DNA of 20,148 nt from a virus, in IMG/VR virus record IMGVR_UViG_3300042392_000523, positions 1 to 20,148 of that record. One strand, written 5' to 3'. The translations under genes and the position numbers were made by a program. Of the stretch, positions 6,641 through 16,661 are shown one piece after another. The notes beneath the pieces are model-generated. The model saw nothing but the letters and a program-made list of their open reading frames with translations. It did no database searches and was not told the DNA's origin. Position 1 is the first letter of the stretch. Every line of letters begins with the position of its first letter.

Positions 6641-9600
6641 ATGGCGAACACTACAAGGAATTTCATAGCAGGTAAAATGAATAAGGCCGTCGATGAACGC
6701 CTTATTCCTGACGGGCAATATATCGATGCTCTTAATGTTCGTATGGGTGCCACTGAGCAATCAGAGATAGGTGTCATAGAGAACTCAAAGGGTAACGTAT
6801 CCTTGACCACATTGACCTACATAGATGGCACGCCATTGAGTGCAGATGCGAGATGCATAGGATCACTTGCTGATGGAGAGAAAGAAACTATCTATTGGTT
6901 TATCCATGACTCCAACTTCCCAGTTGGTGCCACCGGCAAACTTGATATGATTGTTTCCTTCAATGCGTTAACAAACATATTAACCTACCACATCATCAGT
7001 ATCAACGATGGTAATGGTGACAATACCACACTTAACTTTGATCCAAAATATTTAATCACCGGTATTGACATAGTAAAGACAGGTAATCTCGATGAGAGTT
7101 TGTTGTTTTTTACTGATGATTACAACCCACCAAGGTTCATCAATGTACGCAGAGGATATCCAAATCCAGATCCCTCCACAAACGTAGATGAATTCAGTGC
7201 TGAGTCAATCCTTGTTGTAAAGAAACCACCAACGGAGGCCCCATCAATCAACCCCATTCTGACAGGAGGGCAAGATAACTTCATAGAGACTAGATTCATT
7301 TGCTTTGCTTATCGATATAGGTACGCAGATGGAGAGTACTCAGCAACATCCCAATTCTCAGCACCAGCATTTTCTCCAAACCCATTTGAATTCACTATAG
7401 ATAGTTACTTGAATGAGGGCATGGTTAATAAATACAATGCTGTTGAGGTTACATACAATACTGGTGGCCCGCTTGTAGTTGGTTTTGATTTGCTCTTTAA
7501 AGAAGCTGATGGCAATGTAATTCGTGTTATTGATAAACTAGATAAGACTGGCGGAGACTTTGAAACTGTTACATTTACATTCAACAACAGTAAGATATTC
7601 ACTATTTTACCACAATATGAATTGCTCAGGCTCTATGATAACGTGCCATTGCTTGCAAAGGCTCAGACATTGATGGGTAACCGCTTGATGTACGCCAACT
7701 ATGTGGAGGGTTATGACTTGATTGACAAGGATGGCTTTGCTGTGAAGCTGGAGTACTTTACCGAACTAATAACTGAGGTGATAGGTGAAACAGAGATAGT
7801 TGATTCAACAGCCGTTGGTGTGTACAATATCGACGGAGCACAATCAATTACCGATGCTACATTTGAGATTGATCTTGCGGGAATAAACTTAATAGCGGGA
7901 TCATCAATAAGCATAGAGTTTACATTCAGTCACTCATTGTTTAGCGGTGGCACGCCACCCGCGGAAACTACGACAAATGTATCTTTAACCTTTTCATTCT
8001 CTTTGGCCGTAGCGTATACATCAGTGTATGCCTTGGCAACTAGCCAAGAATTTCAAGAAGCAGTCGGCACAATCGCTAATATCAAGCCTGTATTCTCCGC
8101 AACTCCCGGAGCCCAAACATCGTGTGACGGAGTTACTCTTACAGATAGAGTGAACTGCGCTATACCAAATAACTTGGATTCTTTAATCAAGTTTGCTAGT
8201 GGTATAAACGCAGTCGCAGAACCCATTGCTATCATTACGAGTCCTGCTAGTTCAGTAATTGGATTTCAGTTAATAGCCATGGAGTTTGTTGATAACACCA
8301 CGACGCCAACTGTACAAATCTATGAGTACTATGGAGTAACGTTTGTAGAGGCTACGTTCCAAGAGATTTCTAATCCAACAAGTCTTCACAGCAACAGAGA
8401 TTATGAGATTGGTATCGTGTATATGGATGAATTTAATCGCGCATCTACCGCTTTAGTTAGTGAGCAAAATACCATTCACATCCCTTGTGGCTACTCTGGG
8501 AATAAGAACTCTATACAAGTACAAATACCCACGTCACAGGTAGCACCTGTTTGGGCTAAGAGATATAAGTTTGTAATCAAGCCAGACCAAGAGAATTATG
8601 AGACCATTTACACATCTATATTCTTTCTTGACCCATATTCAAATGATGCGTACTTTCTATTGGAAGGCGAGAATTCAAAGAAAGTTGAAACAGGAGACAG
8701 ATTAATTGTAAAGGCTGACACTTCTGGTCCTACTCAGCAATGCGTATACGCTACGGTTCTTGAGAAAGAGTCTAAAGCATCAGACTTCCTTACGATACCA
8801 AGTACATTGGATCCATCGGTGAATCTTCCTGTGCCATCAGGCGTTTACATGAAGATCAACCCAAACAGTTTCAATGTGGTTAATGATGAGTTGGCTATTA
8901 TAGCGCCGGGTAAAGTACAAGTCGACGAAGATGATGGCGGCGAATTTGTGTTGGCTTTTTACCCAATGAACAGATTTGATACAGCAACATCTACGTATGT
9001 AGATTATGATGTTCCCGCTGGAAGTCGTATTCGTTTGTATTTCAAGTTCGAACGTAAGGGAACCGGTGATGGAAATAAGAACTGTGAAAGACGTATCTAT
9101 ACGCTAGACAAAACTTTGGTAGCATCTGCTAACTATGACAACATGTTTGATTGGTGGAATGGCGACAATGTTCAAGTGATATTGAATGATGGTATACAGG
9201 ATGTAGGCGGAGGAGAATGCGATGTAGAAAACGATTATATACCAACAATAACGAATACTCTTGGGGATATTCCCGAAGCCGTTTGTACCAACTTCTATAG
9301 ATTCTTCAGAAATACTGATACTGCTAGCCCACAATTCAATACCCTACAATTAATGGTCAGGGGTACAAGGGCGTGTAGAAATATATTAAACAAAAAGAAA
9401 GCAAGATCAAGCGTCACTATAAACATAGAAGTGTTTAGGGCTGAGACTACTTGCATATTTGAAAGCGAACCACTTGATGCATTGCCAGATATCTTCTTTG
9501 AGAATGACATGTCTTTTGCAATAGATATAGATGGCAACCACCTAGGTGATCCAGCCAATCAGGATATCAATCAGGATATAGCCCTAGGGGTTACAGGCGT

Positions 9601-11323
9601 AATACATACAATGTTCTTCAACTGCTTTGCTTTCGGTAACGGAGCAGAGAGTTACAAAATTAGAGATTCTATCGTTGGAAGACCATTTAATCTAGGTAAC
9701 AGGGTTGTTTCAGTGTCTGAGCAAGATTACAAAAAAACAGACAGGTACGCAGACATTACTTATAGTGGCATATACAATGATGAATCAAACCTCAATAGAT
9801 TGAATGAGTTCAACTTAGGACTATTAAATTTCAAGCCATTAGAGGATTCATTTGGACCTGTATATATACTGGATGGTCGTGTAACCGATGTTCTGGTACT
9901 TCAAGAAGATAAAATATCCTATGTACTCGTAGGAAAAAACTTGCTATCAGACTCTGTTGGTGGCGGAGTGGTTGTTTCAATTCCAGAAGTATTAGGAAAG
10001 CAGATCGCTAGAGTTGAGAAGTATGGCATCAGTTTCAACCCAGAGAGTTATGTCAATTGGGGATACGATAGATACTTTACCGATGTAAAGCGCGGTGCTG
10101 TATTACAATTGAGAGGTGACTCATATGCGAACGATCAGTTGGCTGTGGTTTCTGAATTGGGAATGAGAACTTGGTTCCGTGATGAATTCATTACATCCTT
10201 CAATACTCAGAAACTTGGAGGATACGATCCCTACATGAGTGAGTATGTATTGGTTTCTAATGAGATTGATCTTCCTGTGGTAGAGCAATGCTTGGCTTGT
10301 GGAGTAAGTCAGACGTTTAGTTTCTTCTTACCCGGTGGATCAACATTCAGTTACTGCGTAAATGCAGGGCCATACGTTGGTGACTTGAATATAAACTACA
10401 CCGCTTCAGTTGATCCGGGTGCTACGTTCAATATCGAGGCTGACTACAATTCAAATGTCTATCAGACTGGATTCATAAATACATCTGGCGTATTGAGTTT
10501 CAATAAGAACTCTGGCAGCGAGGACGTTGTAAGCCTACAAATCACAACCACTGGCATCGTTACATTAACAGTGACTGTTAATTGCCCTGTGCTACAGATA
10601 ATGAGCGTAATCGAGGTAATGCTTACGAGCGATAGTGATTCGGGTCAGACCATCCATGCCCAATACAGGTATGCAGATGGCGCTTACATCTCTCCATTGC
10701 AATCCGCCGGCGTTACGTTCATCTCTGGAACAGCCAATCCGTTGGTTTCAAGATACAACGTAAGCGTAGGCCCACAAGGTGCAGGCAATATACCAACAGA
10801 CAACAGCACGGTTAGCATCATCTCGAACAAATTATCTACAGATACATTTGATTTTGATGCAGCCACTGATAAGTTTAGATACTTGAGAACAAACACTTTG
10901 TACTTAAATAACTCTGTTGACATCAGCGCTTTGCTTGTTGCGTCTAACTTGGCTACGCCGATTGTTACAACTGGCAATGTAAACCAATCTTCATTCAACT
11001 CTGGAACATTGGATGCTTACTTGTATTTGATTTGGGATCTAAGAGCATCAGCACCTGCTGAGTTGTGCTTCTCAAACACAACCATCGAAGATGTATGTTG
11101 CAGTTGTAGTCCTTGCGTTGACCCATGTTCTTACTATCAGTTTGAAAACATAGGAGCAACAACCGGGCAAGTGGATTACATCCCATGCGCGGGCGGACCA
11201 ACTATACCTATCATGATCCCTGCGGGTGAGCCAGCAAACGTGTGTGCTCAGAACGGAACGGCTCCGATAGTAATCTCAGGTGACATCACAATCACAGTAC
11301 TTCAAGATTGTGGATGTCCATAA
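6641..11323 (+). CDS. Very large tail stabilization / nozzle-type protein
   Basis: This is the largest complete gene (1560 residues) and probably builds the tail tube end or nozzle under the connector. The N-terminus has the Phe-Ile-Ala-Gly-Lys-Met-Asn-Lys-Ala-Val-Asp-Glu-Arg motif (8-20), then Gly-Gln-Tyr-Ile-Asp-Ala-Leu-Asn-Val-Arg (26-35). These are hallmarks of proteins annotated 'stabilization protein' in crAss-like and uncultured Bacteroidota phages. Residues 40-400 are repetitive beta sequence, compatible with a propeller-like core as in podovirus nozzles. An Arg-Tyr-Ala-Asp-Gly-x-Tyr motif occurs at about 227 and again at 1343, suggesting related domains at both ends. A conserved late block includes Gln-Glu-Asp-Lys-Ile-Ser-Tyr-Val-Leu-Val-Gly-Lys-Asn-Leu-Leu (about 1088), Phe-Asn-Pro-Glu-Ser-Tyr-Val (about 1133), and Leu-Gly-Gly-Tyr-Asp-Pro-Tyr (1192-1198). 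The last 140 residues look added: a Cys-rich stretch (five Cys in eleven residues near 1486-1496) and a terminal domain ending Cys-Gly-Cys-Pro that also ends the next gene product. Exact ring assignment is inferred. Confidence 0.75.
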   Translation: MANTTRNFIAGKMNKAVDERLIPDGQYIDALNVRMGATEQSEIGVIENSKGNVSLTTLTYIDGTPLSADARCIGSLADGEKETIYWFIHDSNFPVGATGKLDMIVSFNALTNILTYHIISINDGNGDNTTLNFDPKYLITGIDIVKTGNLDESLLFFTDDYNPPRFINVRRGYPNPDPSTNVDEFSAESILVVKKPPTEAPSINPILTGGQDNFIETRFICFAYRYRYADGEYSATSQFSAPAFSPNPFEFTIDSYLNEGMVNKYNAVEVTYNTGGPLVVGFDLLFKEADGNVIRVIDKLDKTGGDFETVTFTFNNSKIFTILPQYELLRLYDNVPLLAKAQTLMGNRLMYANYVEGYDLIDKDGFAVKLEYFTELITEVIGETEIVDSTAVGVYNIDGAQSITDATFEIDLAGINLIAGSSISIEFTFSHSLFSGGTPPAETTTNVSLTFSFSLAVAYTSVYALATSQEFQEAVGTIANIKPVFSATPGAQTSCDGVTLTDRVNCAIPNNLDSLIKFASGINAVAEPIAIITSPASSVIGFQLIAMEFVDNTTTPTVQIYEYYGVTFVEATFQEISNPTSLHSNRDYEIGIVYMDEFNRASTALVSEQNTIHIPCGYSGNKNSIQVQIPTSQVAPVWAKRYKFVIKPDQENYETIYTSIFFLDPYSNDAYFLLEGENSKKVETGDRLIVKADTSGPTQQCVYATVLEKESKASDFLTIPSTLDPSVNLPVPSGVYMKINPNSFNVVNDELAIIAPGKVQVDEDDGGEFVLAFYPMNRFDTATSTYVDYDVPAGSRIRLYFKFERKGTGDGNKNCERRIYTLDKTLVASANYDNMFDWWNGDNVQVILNDGIQDVGGGECDVENDYIPTITNTLGDIPEAVCTNFYRFFRNTDTASPQFNTLQLMVRGTRACRNILNKKKARSSVTINIEVFRAETTCIFESEPLDALPDIFFENDMSFAIDIDGNHLGDPANQDINQDIALGVTGVIHTMFFNCFAFGNGAESYKIRDSIVGRPFNLGNRVVSVSEQDYKKTDRYADITYSGIYNDESNLNRLNEFNLGLLNFKPLEDSFGPVYILDGRVTDVLVLQEDKISYVLVGKNLLSDSVGGGVVVSIPEVLGKQIARVEKYGISFNPESYVNWGYDRYFTDVKRGAVLQLRGDSYANDQLAVVSELGMRTWFRDEFITSFNTQKLGGYDPYMSEYVLVSNEIDLPVVEQCLACGVSQTFSFFLPGGSTFSYCVNAGPYVGDLNINYTASVDPGATFNIEADYNSNVYQTGFINTSGVLSFNKNSGSEDVVSLQITTTGIVTLTVTVNCPVLQIMSVIEVMLTSDSDSGQTIHAQYRYADGAYISPLQSAGVTFISGTANPLVSRYNVSVGPQGAGNIPTDNSTVSIISNKLSTDTFDFDAATDKFRYLRTNTLYLNNSVDISALLVASNLATPIVTTGNVNQSSFNSGTLDAYLYLIWDLRASAPAELCFSNTTIEDVCCSCSPCVDPCSYYQFENIGATTGQVDYIPCAGGPTIPIMIPAGEPANVCAQNGTAPIVISGDITITVLQDCGCP
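11126..11320 (+). other. C-terminal Cys domain, copy 1 (end of large tail protein)
   Basis: Residues 1496-1560 of the large tail protein follow the pattern Cys-x2-Tyr-x3-Asn, then Val-Asp-Tyr-x2-Cys-Ala-Gly-Gly, then Val-Cys-Ala-x-Asn, then Cys-Gly-Cys-Pro at the very end. The same arrangement of Cys, Tyr, Asn and Gly residues ends the next protein (12455-12631). I recall similar endings on tail and fibre proteins of other Bacteroidota phages, where they would act as interchangeable tips. Confidence 0.65.
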
Positions 11324-11335
11324 AAACAAAACAAA

Positions 11336-12634
11336 ATGGCAACTAGTTCAACATACTACTTAAACGGACCATCACTTGGGTCAGCGACCGCTGTGTTCAC
11401 TGACCCCGACTTGACTCTCTGCGCACCCGATGGGTTTTACTTTGACGGAATAATCGTAAGAGAACTAGTCTCTTGTGTATTACTTCCTCAGCAACTTTGC
11501 CCTGCTTGCGCGGATGCCTGTGGTGGATTCCCAATCTCTGAGTTGTCTGCTACCGGTGGATACTACGAGATTGCCATCCAATTAGGATCAGCAACAGGTG
11601 CAATTGTTATTGAGTTCGATCCATATACAGTGCCTTTAGGTATTGAGGTAATTTATGATGGAGTGGTTTATAACAAGATGAGTTCAACAAACTTTGGGTA
11701 CTTAGCGGGTGCAGCAAACTTGCCAACATACGTTGGTGAAACTGCATCTGATTGTGGTATCGTTGCAAACAGCCCTCACGTATTAGATAAGTATGTGTTC
11801 TATGGAGGAGTGTTTACCGTAACTGCATTCCCTGAAACTGTGAATGTATTATCAAGCCAATTGGATTTGACAGCCACTAACCCCGGTCCATGCTTTATCG
11901 TTATACCAAAGACTTCGCCATCACCAACGACAATGCAAATCAATATAATCGCTGCGTGCCCATTGTCTCAGTTTGATGTAACTATTGCTTGCCCCGTACC
12001 ATTGACGACTTTCTCTAGTAGTGATGTCAATGCAAGTGCTCTTCTTGCGTGTGCCGACTCTATTGATCAGCAGTATTTTGTGGAATATGTAAACGGTGGG
12101 GCTGGTACATTTGGTCTTTACGACTGGGTATTCCAAGATGTCAACGGAGAATTCGTTCTCCCTGATGGCTTCTACCATTCACCAAGTTCATGCCCTCCAC
12201 CAAACGATTGGTTCCAAGTTCAGAATGGAGTGATCGTTCAGTTCGGAACATGCGTTTATGGAAACAACTACCGCGTGTCTCGTTGTGGTGATGGACAAGA
12301 ATTGATTGTATCATCTGTAAGCCCAGTTAACCTAGGTGACATTGTCACATTGACCGGTGTAGTGGATTGCGTATACTCTGTCATTGCCTTTAGCGGAGGA
12401 ACAGCAGTAGATAGTATCAATGCAGTAATACCATTTGTAACCTGTGACGACATATGTAATACATACGACATCACTAACAACACATTGTTGACTGAGGGTG
12501 TTAGTTACCTTGATTGCGCTGGCGCTCCTCAGAGCACTACAGTTATTCCGGGTGCTACGGCTACGATATGTGCAAAAACAAACTCAATAGTTACTAACTT
12601 AACGCCTGTATTCACAGTGTGTGGTTGCCCATAA
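11336..12634 (+). CDS. Cys-rich tail tip / adhesin candidate
   Basis: This 432-residue protein is almost entirely beta-type and unusually rich in Cys for a phage protein. Residues 6-50 are an N-terminal domain with Tyr-Tyr-Leu-Asn-Gly-Pro-Ser-Leu-Gly-Ser-Ala-Thr-Ala-Val-Phe-Thr-Asp and Asp-Gly-Phe-Tyr-x-Asp-Gly-Ile-Ile-Val-Arg-Glu. I recall this motif from Bacteroidota-phage tail proteins. Residues 55-62 form a Cys cluster (Cys-Pro-Ala-Cys-Ala-Asp-Ala-Cys). Residues 72-180 hold a second beta domain. Residues 195-225 carry Val-Ile-Pro-Lys-Thr and a Cys-Pro-rich link. Residues 370-432 are the terminal Cys domain shared with the preceding protein. It starts 12 bases after the large tail gene with an A-rich leader. 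Likely a distal tail or host-contact component; attachment of cysteine-rich domains to two adjacent products supports a shared assembly site. No enzyme motif is visible, and receptor binding is only an inference. Confidence 0.62.
   Translation: MATSSTYYLNGPSLGSATAVFTDPDLTLCAPDGFYFDGIIVRELVSCVLLPQQLCPACADACGGFPISELSATGGYYEIAIQLGSATGAIVIEFDPYTVPLGIEVIYDGVVYNKMSSTNFGYLAGAANLPTYVGETASDCGIVANSPHVLDKYVFYGGVFTVTAFPETVNVLSSQLDLTATNPGPCFIVIPKTSPSPTTMQINIIAACPLSQFDVTIACPVPLTTFSSSDVNASALLACADSIDQQYFVEYVNGGAGTFGLYDWVFQDVNGEFVLPDGFYHSPSSCPPPNDWFQVQNGVIVQFGTCVYGNNYRVSRCGDGQELIVSSVSPVNLGDIVTLTGVVDCVYSVIAFSGGTAVDSINAVIPFVTCDDICNTYDITNNTLLTEGVSYLDCAGAPQSTTVIPGATATICAKTNSIVTNLTPVFTVCGCP
12443..12631 (+). other. 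C-terminal Cys domain, copy 2 (end of the 432-residue protein)
   Basis: Residues 370-432 follow Cys-x3-Cys-x2-Tyr-x3-Asn, then Val-Ser-Tyr-Leu-Asp-Cys-Ala-Gly, then Ile-Cys-Ala-Lys-Thr-Asn, then a terminal Val-Cys-Gly-Cys-Pro. Spacing of the key residues agrees with the end of the upstream 1560-residue protein, although the DNA has diverged. This indicates an old duplication or exchange of a terminal module rather than a recent copy. Confidence 0.65.
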
Positions 12635-12643
12635 TACTAAGAC

Positions 12644-13450
12644 ATGCCAAATTATACACTTACATATAGTCCAAGCGCAGAAGGATGGCCATCGTTCTAC
12701 TCATACAACCCCGATTGGATGATCGGTATGAACAATTACTTCTATACATTCAAGGGAGGTAACCTGTACAGGCACAACGTAAACGCTACGCGCAATAGAT
12801 TCTATGGCGTAAACTATCCATCTACAATTCAAAGTGTATTCAACGAGTCCCCATTGATCAACAAGTTATTCAAGACAATCAACATCGAAGGGGACGACAC
12901 ATGGGATGTGGATTTGTACACGGACATCCAAACGGATGGCTTCATTCTAGCGAACTACTTTGAGAAGAAGGAGCAAGCGTACTTCGCGTTCATCAGAAAC
13001 TCGGGTACAGTACCAGCAAGTCAAGCAGAATATCCACTTAGATCTGTCAATGGTATCGGACGGAGCGCGACGATCGTATCTACCGCTCCATCTGCGGTGT
13101 TGGTTAACTACTCCATCTCTCCATTGATCTCGATAGGTAGCATCATATCAATTGGCGATTACTTGTACTACTCACTTCCACCTACATACTCTACGCCAAT
13201 TTTGTTTGGTGAAGTAACTGGTATCAATGTGGACTTGAGGAATGGTATAAACCAATTGGTAGTGGACACAACCATCATCGGTGGTGGTATTCCTTTGATC
13301 CAAGACCCATACACAATGTACATAAAGAACTCGATTGCGGAGTCTCATGGCTTGCTTGGACACTACTGTGTGTTCACTCTAACCAATGATAATACCAACA
13401 AAATAGAGTTGTTTACACTTGAGTCTGAAGTGATGAAAAGTTATCCTTAA
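12644..13450 (+). CDS. Conserved tail-associated protein of Bacteroidota phages
   Basis: This 268-residue protein starts nine bases after the Cys-rich gene. Its N-terminal 75 residues carry aromatic-rich motifs that I recognise as recurring in uncultured Bacteroidota phage genomes: Glu-Gly-Trp-Pro-Ser-Phe-Tyr-Ser-Tyr (13-21), Trp-Met-Ile-Gly-Met-Asn-Asn-Tyr-Phe-Tyr (25-34), Phe-Lys-Gly-Gly-Asn-Leu-Tyr (36-42) and Pro-Ser-Thr-Ile-Gln-Ser-Val-Phe-Asn-Glu (59-68). Residues 74-115 include Leu-Phe-Lys-Thr-Ile and Tyr-Phe-Glu-Lys-Lys-Glu. Residues 140-245 are mixed beta with several Ile/Gly-rich strands. No signal peptide, transmembrane helix or catalytic motif is evident. Position at the end of the tail genes points to a baseplate, tail-tip or fibre-attachment component (inference). 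The family is familiar, the function is not established to my knowledge. Confidence 0.62.
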   Translation: MPNYTLTYSPSAEGWPSFYSYNPDWMIGMNNYFYTFKGGNLYRHNVNATRNRFYGVNYPSTIQSVFNESPLINKLFKTINIEGDDTWDVDLYTDIQTDGFILANYFEKKEQAYFAFIRNSGTVPASQAEYPLRSVNGIGRSATIVSTAPSAVLVNYSISPLISIGSIISIGDYLYYSLPPTYSTPILFGEVTGINVDLRNGINQLVVDTTIIGGGIPLIQDPYTMYIKNSIAESHGLLGHYCVFTLTNDNTNKIELFTLESEVMKSYP

Positions 13451-13458
13451 AAAAATAA

Positions 13459-13466
13459 TATCTTTG
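13459..13466 (+). promoter_or_regulatory. Bacteroidota-type -7 element before the acetyltransferase gene
   Basis: TATCTTTG is identical to the element at 4755-4762 and matches TAnnTTTG exactly. It lies in a 23-base gap, with the ATG of the next gene only seven bases after the octamer. If used, the transcript would start within a few bases of the ATG, giving a nearly leaderless message. No -33 element at normal spacing is visible. Confidence 0.5.
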
Positions 13467-13473
13467 TAAGTAT

Positions 13474-13884
13474 ATGGCACTCCATGCTAGGCTACTGACA
13501 CCCACAGATTACGATACCATTTTAGTAGAATGGTGGGGTGATTGGGGATGGGCAGCGCCACCACAAGACTTCCTCCCAGAAGGTGGCTTGAGTGGTATCA
13601 TGGTATTGGACGACGACACACCTGTGTGTGCCGGCTTCTTTTATACCACCAACTCTAGCGCGGCATGGGTGGATTGGATCATATCGAACAAGCAATATAA
13701 AAAGAAACCCGAGAGAAAGGAAGCGCTATTGATGTTAATTGAAATATTGACAGCGACTTGCAAGAACCTTGGGTTTAAATATGTGTACGCACTAATCAAG
13801 CACCCCTCATTGGTTAACGTGTATAAGTCAATTGGATACGAAGAAGGGGATAGTTATAACAAAGAAATGATAATCAAACTTTAA
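13474..13884 (+). CDS. GNAT-type N-acetyltransferase-like protein
   Basis: This 136-residue protein has the size and element order of a small GNAT-fold acetyltransferase, which would transfer an acetyl group from acetyl-CoA to an amine. Residues 41-58 form the central strands (Gly-Ile-Met-Val-Leu, then Cys-Ala-Gly-Phe-Phe-Tyr). Residues 65-72 (Trp-Val-Asp-Trp-Ile-Ile-Ser-Asn) match strand 4. Residues 79-98 are the helix after the CoA-binding loop, residues 101-108 (Phe-Lys-Tyr-Val-Tyr-Ala-Leu-Ile) match strand 5, and Val-Tyr-Lys-Ser-Ile-Gly-Tyr (116-122) matches the usual C-terminal motif. The pyrophosphate-binding loop normally reads Gln/Arg-x-x-Gly-x-Gly/Ala; here it is Lys-Lys-Lys-Pro-Glu-Arg-Lys-Glu-Ala, so activity or cofactor binding may be altered. 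The substrate is unknown. A promoter-like element precedes it and a four-base gap links it to the next gene. Placement among virion genes suggests action on a phage or host protein during assembly or takeover. Confidence 0.68.
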   Translation: MALHARLLTPTDYDTILVEWWGDWGWAAPPQDFLPEGGLSGIMVLDDDTPVCAGFFYTTNSSAAWVDWIISNKQYKKKPERKEALLMLIEILTATCKNLGFKYVYALIKHPSLVNVYKSIGYEEGDSYNKEMIIKL

Positions 13885-13888
13885 AATC

Positions 13889-14805
13889 ATGGCAGCAATA
13901 ACAGCAGCGACAGCAGCAACAATCTCAGCAGTAGGAACAATAGCAGGTACCGCAGCAGCAGCAGGTGGTACCTATATGTCATTTAGGGGGGCGGCCAAGC
14001 AAAGAAAAGCGGCCGACACCGCAAGAGCAGAAGCGGACAGGCTTATGCAAGAAGCAAGAAAAAGAGCAGAAGAGAATGTGTACAAAGCATTGTCGCTATC
14101 TAAAGAACCATATGATAGGGCTAGGGAGTCTGCACTTGTGCAAGGCGCTCAAGCCATTGAAGCAGGGATGGAAAGCGAAAGAGGCTCTGCGTCTACCGCC
14201 GGTCGTGTACAGATGGCTCAGAATGAAATGCAAAGAGACATTGCAAACGAGCAGACACAACAGATTCAAGCATTAAATATGACGATAGCCGAGGAAGATG
14301 CTAGATTGAAAGACTTTACTGCTAATGTAAATATGACTGAGGCAGCCGGGGCTCAATTAGCAGCGAAGGATGCTGATGAAGCCGCAGCAGCATTTACAGC
14401 CCAAGGAGTACAGGGTCTTGGGGCAACAGCAAAAGTTATTGGAGACGCTCTTCCGTTGTACTACAAGACAGCAGGAGCACAGCAATACTCTAAGTTGATT
14501 GACCAAGGTACTGCTGCTGGTCTTGACATGCAGGGTATACAGAATTCTCTAGAAAAAGCTGCTAGCAACAATCCAAAATATGCAGCGTTTAAAGGAATTG
14601 GATCGAAGACTCCGCAGGAGGCACAAGTAATAATAAGCGGTTCTGATCTTGGTACATTAAGGGAGTTGGTAGAAGGTAATCCATTCCAAACATCGCGCCC
14701 CATACCTGCTCCGCAGGAGATTGCGCAACTTCCTCCAAATCTTTTTCCGAAGAATCGTCAATACACCCCGAACTCCAACGTGAACCCATTTGATATATAC
14801 GGAAG

Positions 14806-14809
<4 letters not shown>
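13889..14809 (+). CDS. Internal virion / ejection-type protein (Ala-rich, coiled coil)
   Basis: This 306-residue protein has the profile of the small internal core protein of podoviruses (T7 gp14-type). Residues 1-31 are an Ala/Gly/Thr-rich hydrophobic helix that could enter a membrane. Residues 33-75 are a highly charged coiled coil (Arg/Lys/Glu/Ala). Residues 85-165 continue as a Gln/Ala/Glu-rich helix. Residues 170-235 are mixed, and residues 265-306 are a Pro/Asn-rich tail. No signal peptidase site follows the hydrophobic segment. The order short hydrophobic protein, mid-sized soluble protein, giant protein matches the internal-protein order of T7-like phages, which supports a role in passing DNA through the cell envelope. 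I see no residue-level signature linking it firmly to gp14. A minor tail protein is the alternative. Its stop codon overlaps the next start by four bases (ATGA), implying coupled translation. It is the only gene here ending in TGA. Confidence 0.58.
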
Positions 14810-16659
<1,850 letters not shown>

Positions 16660-16661
16660 TT

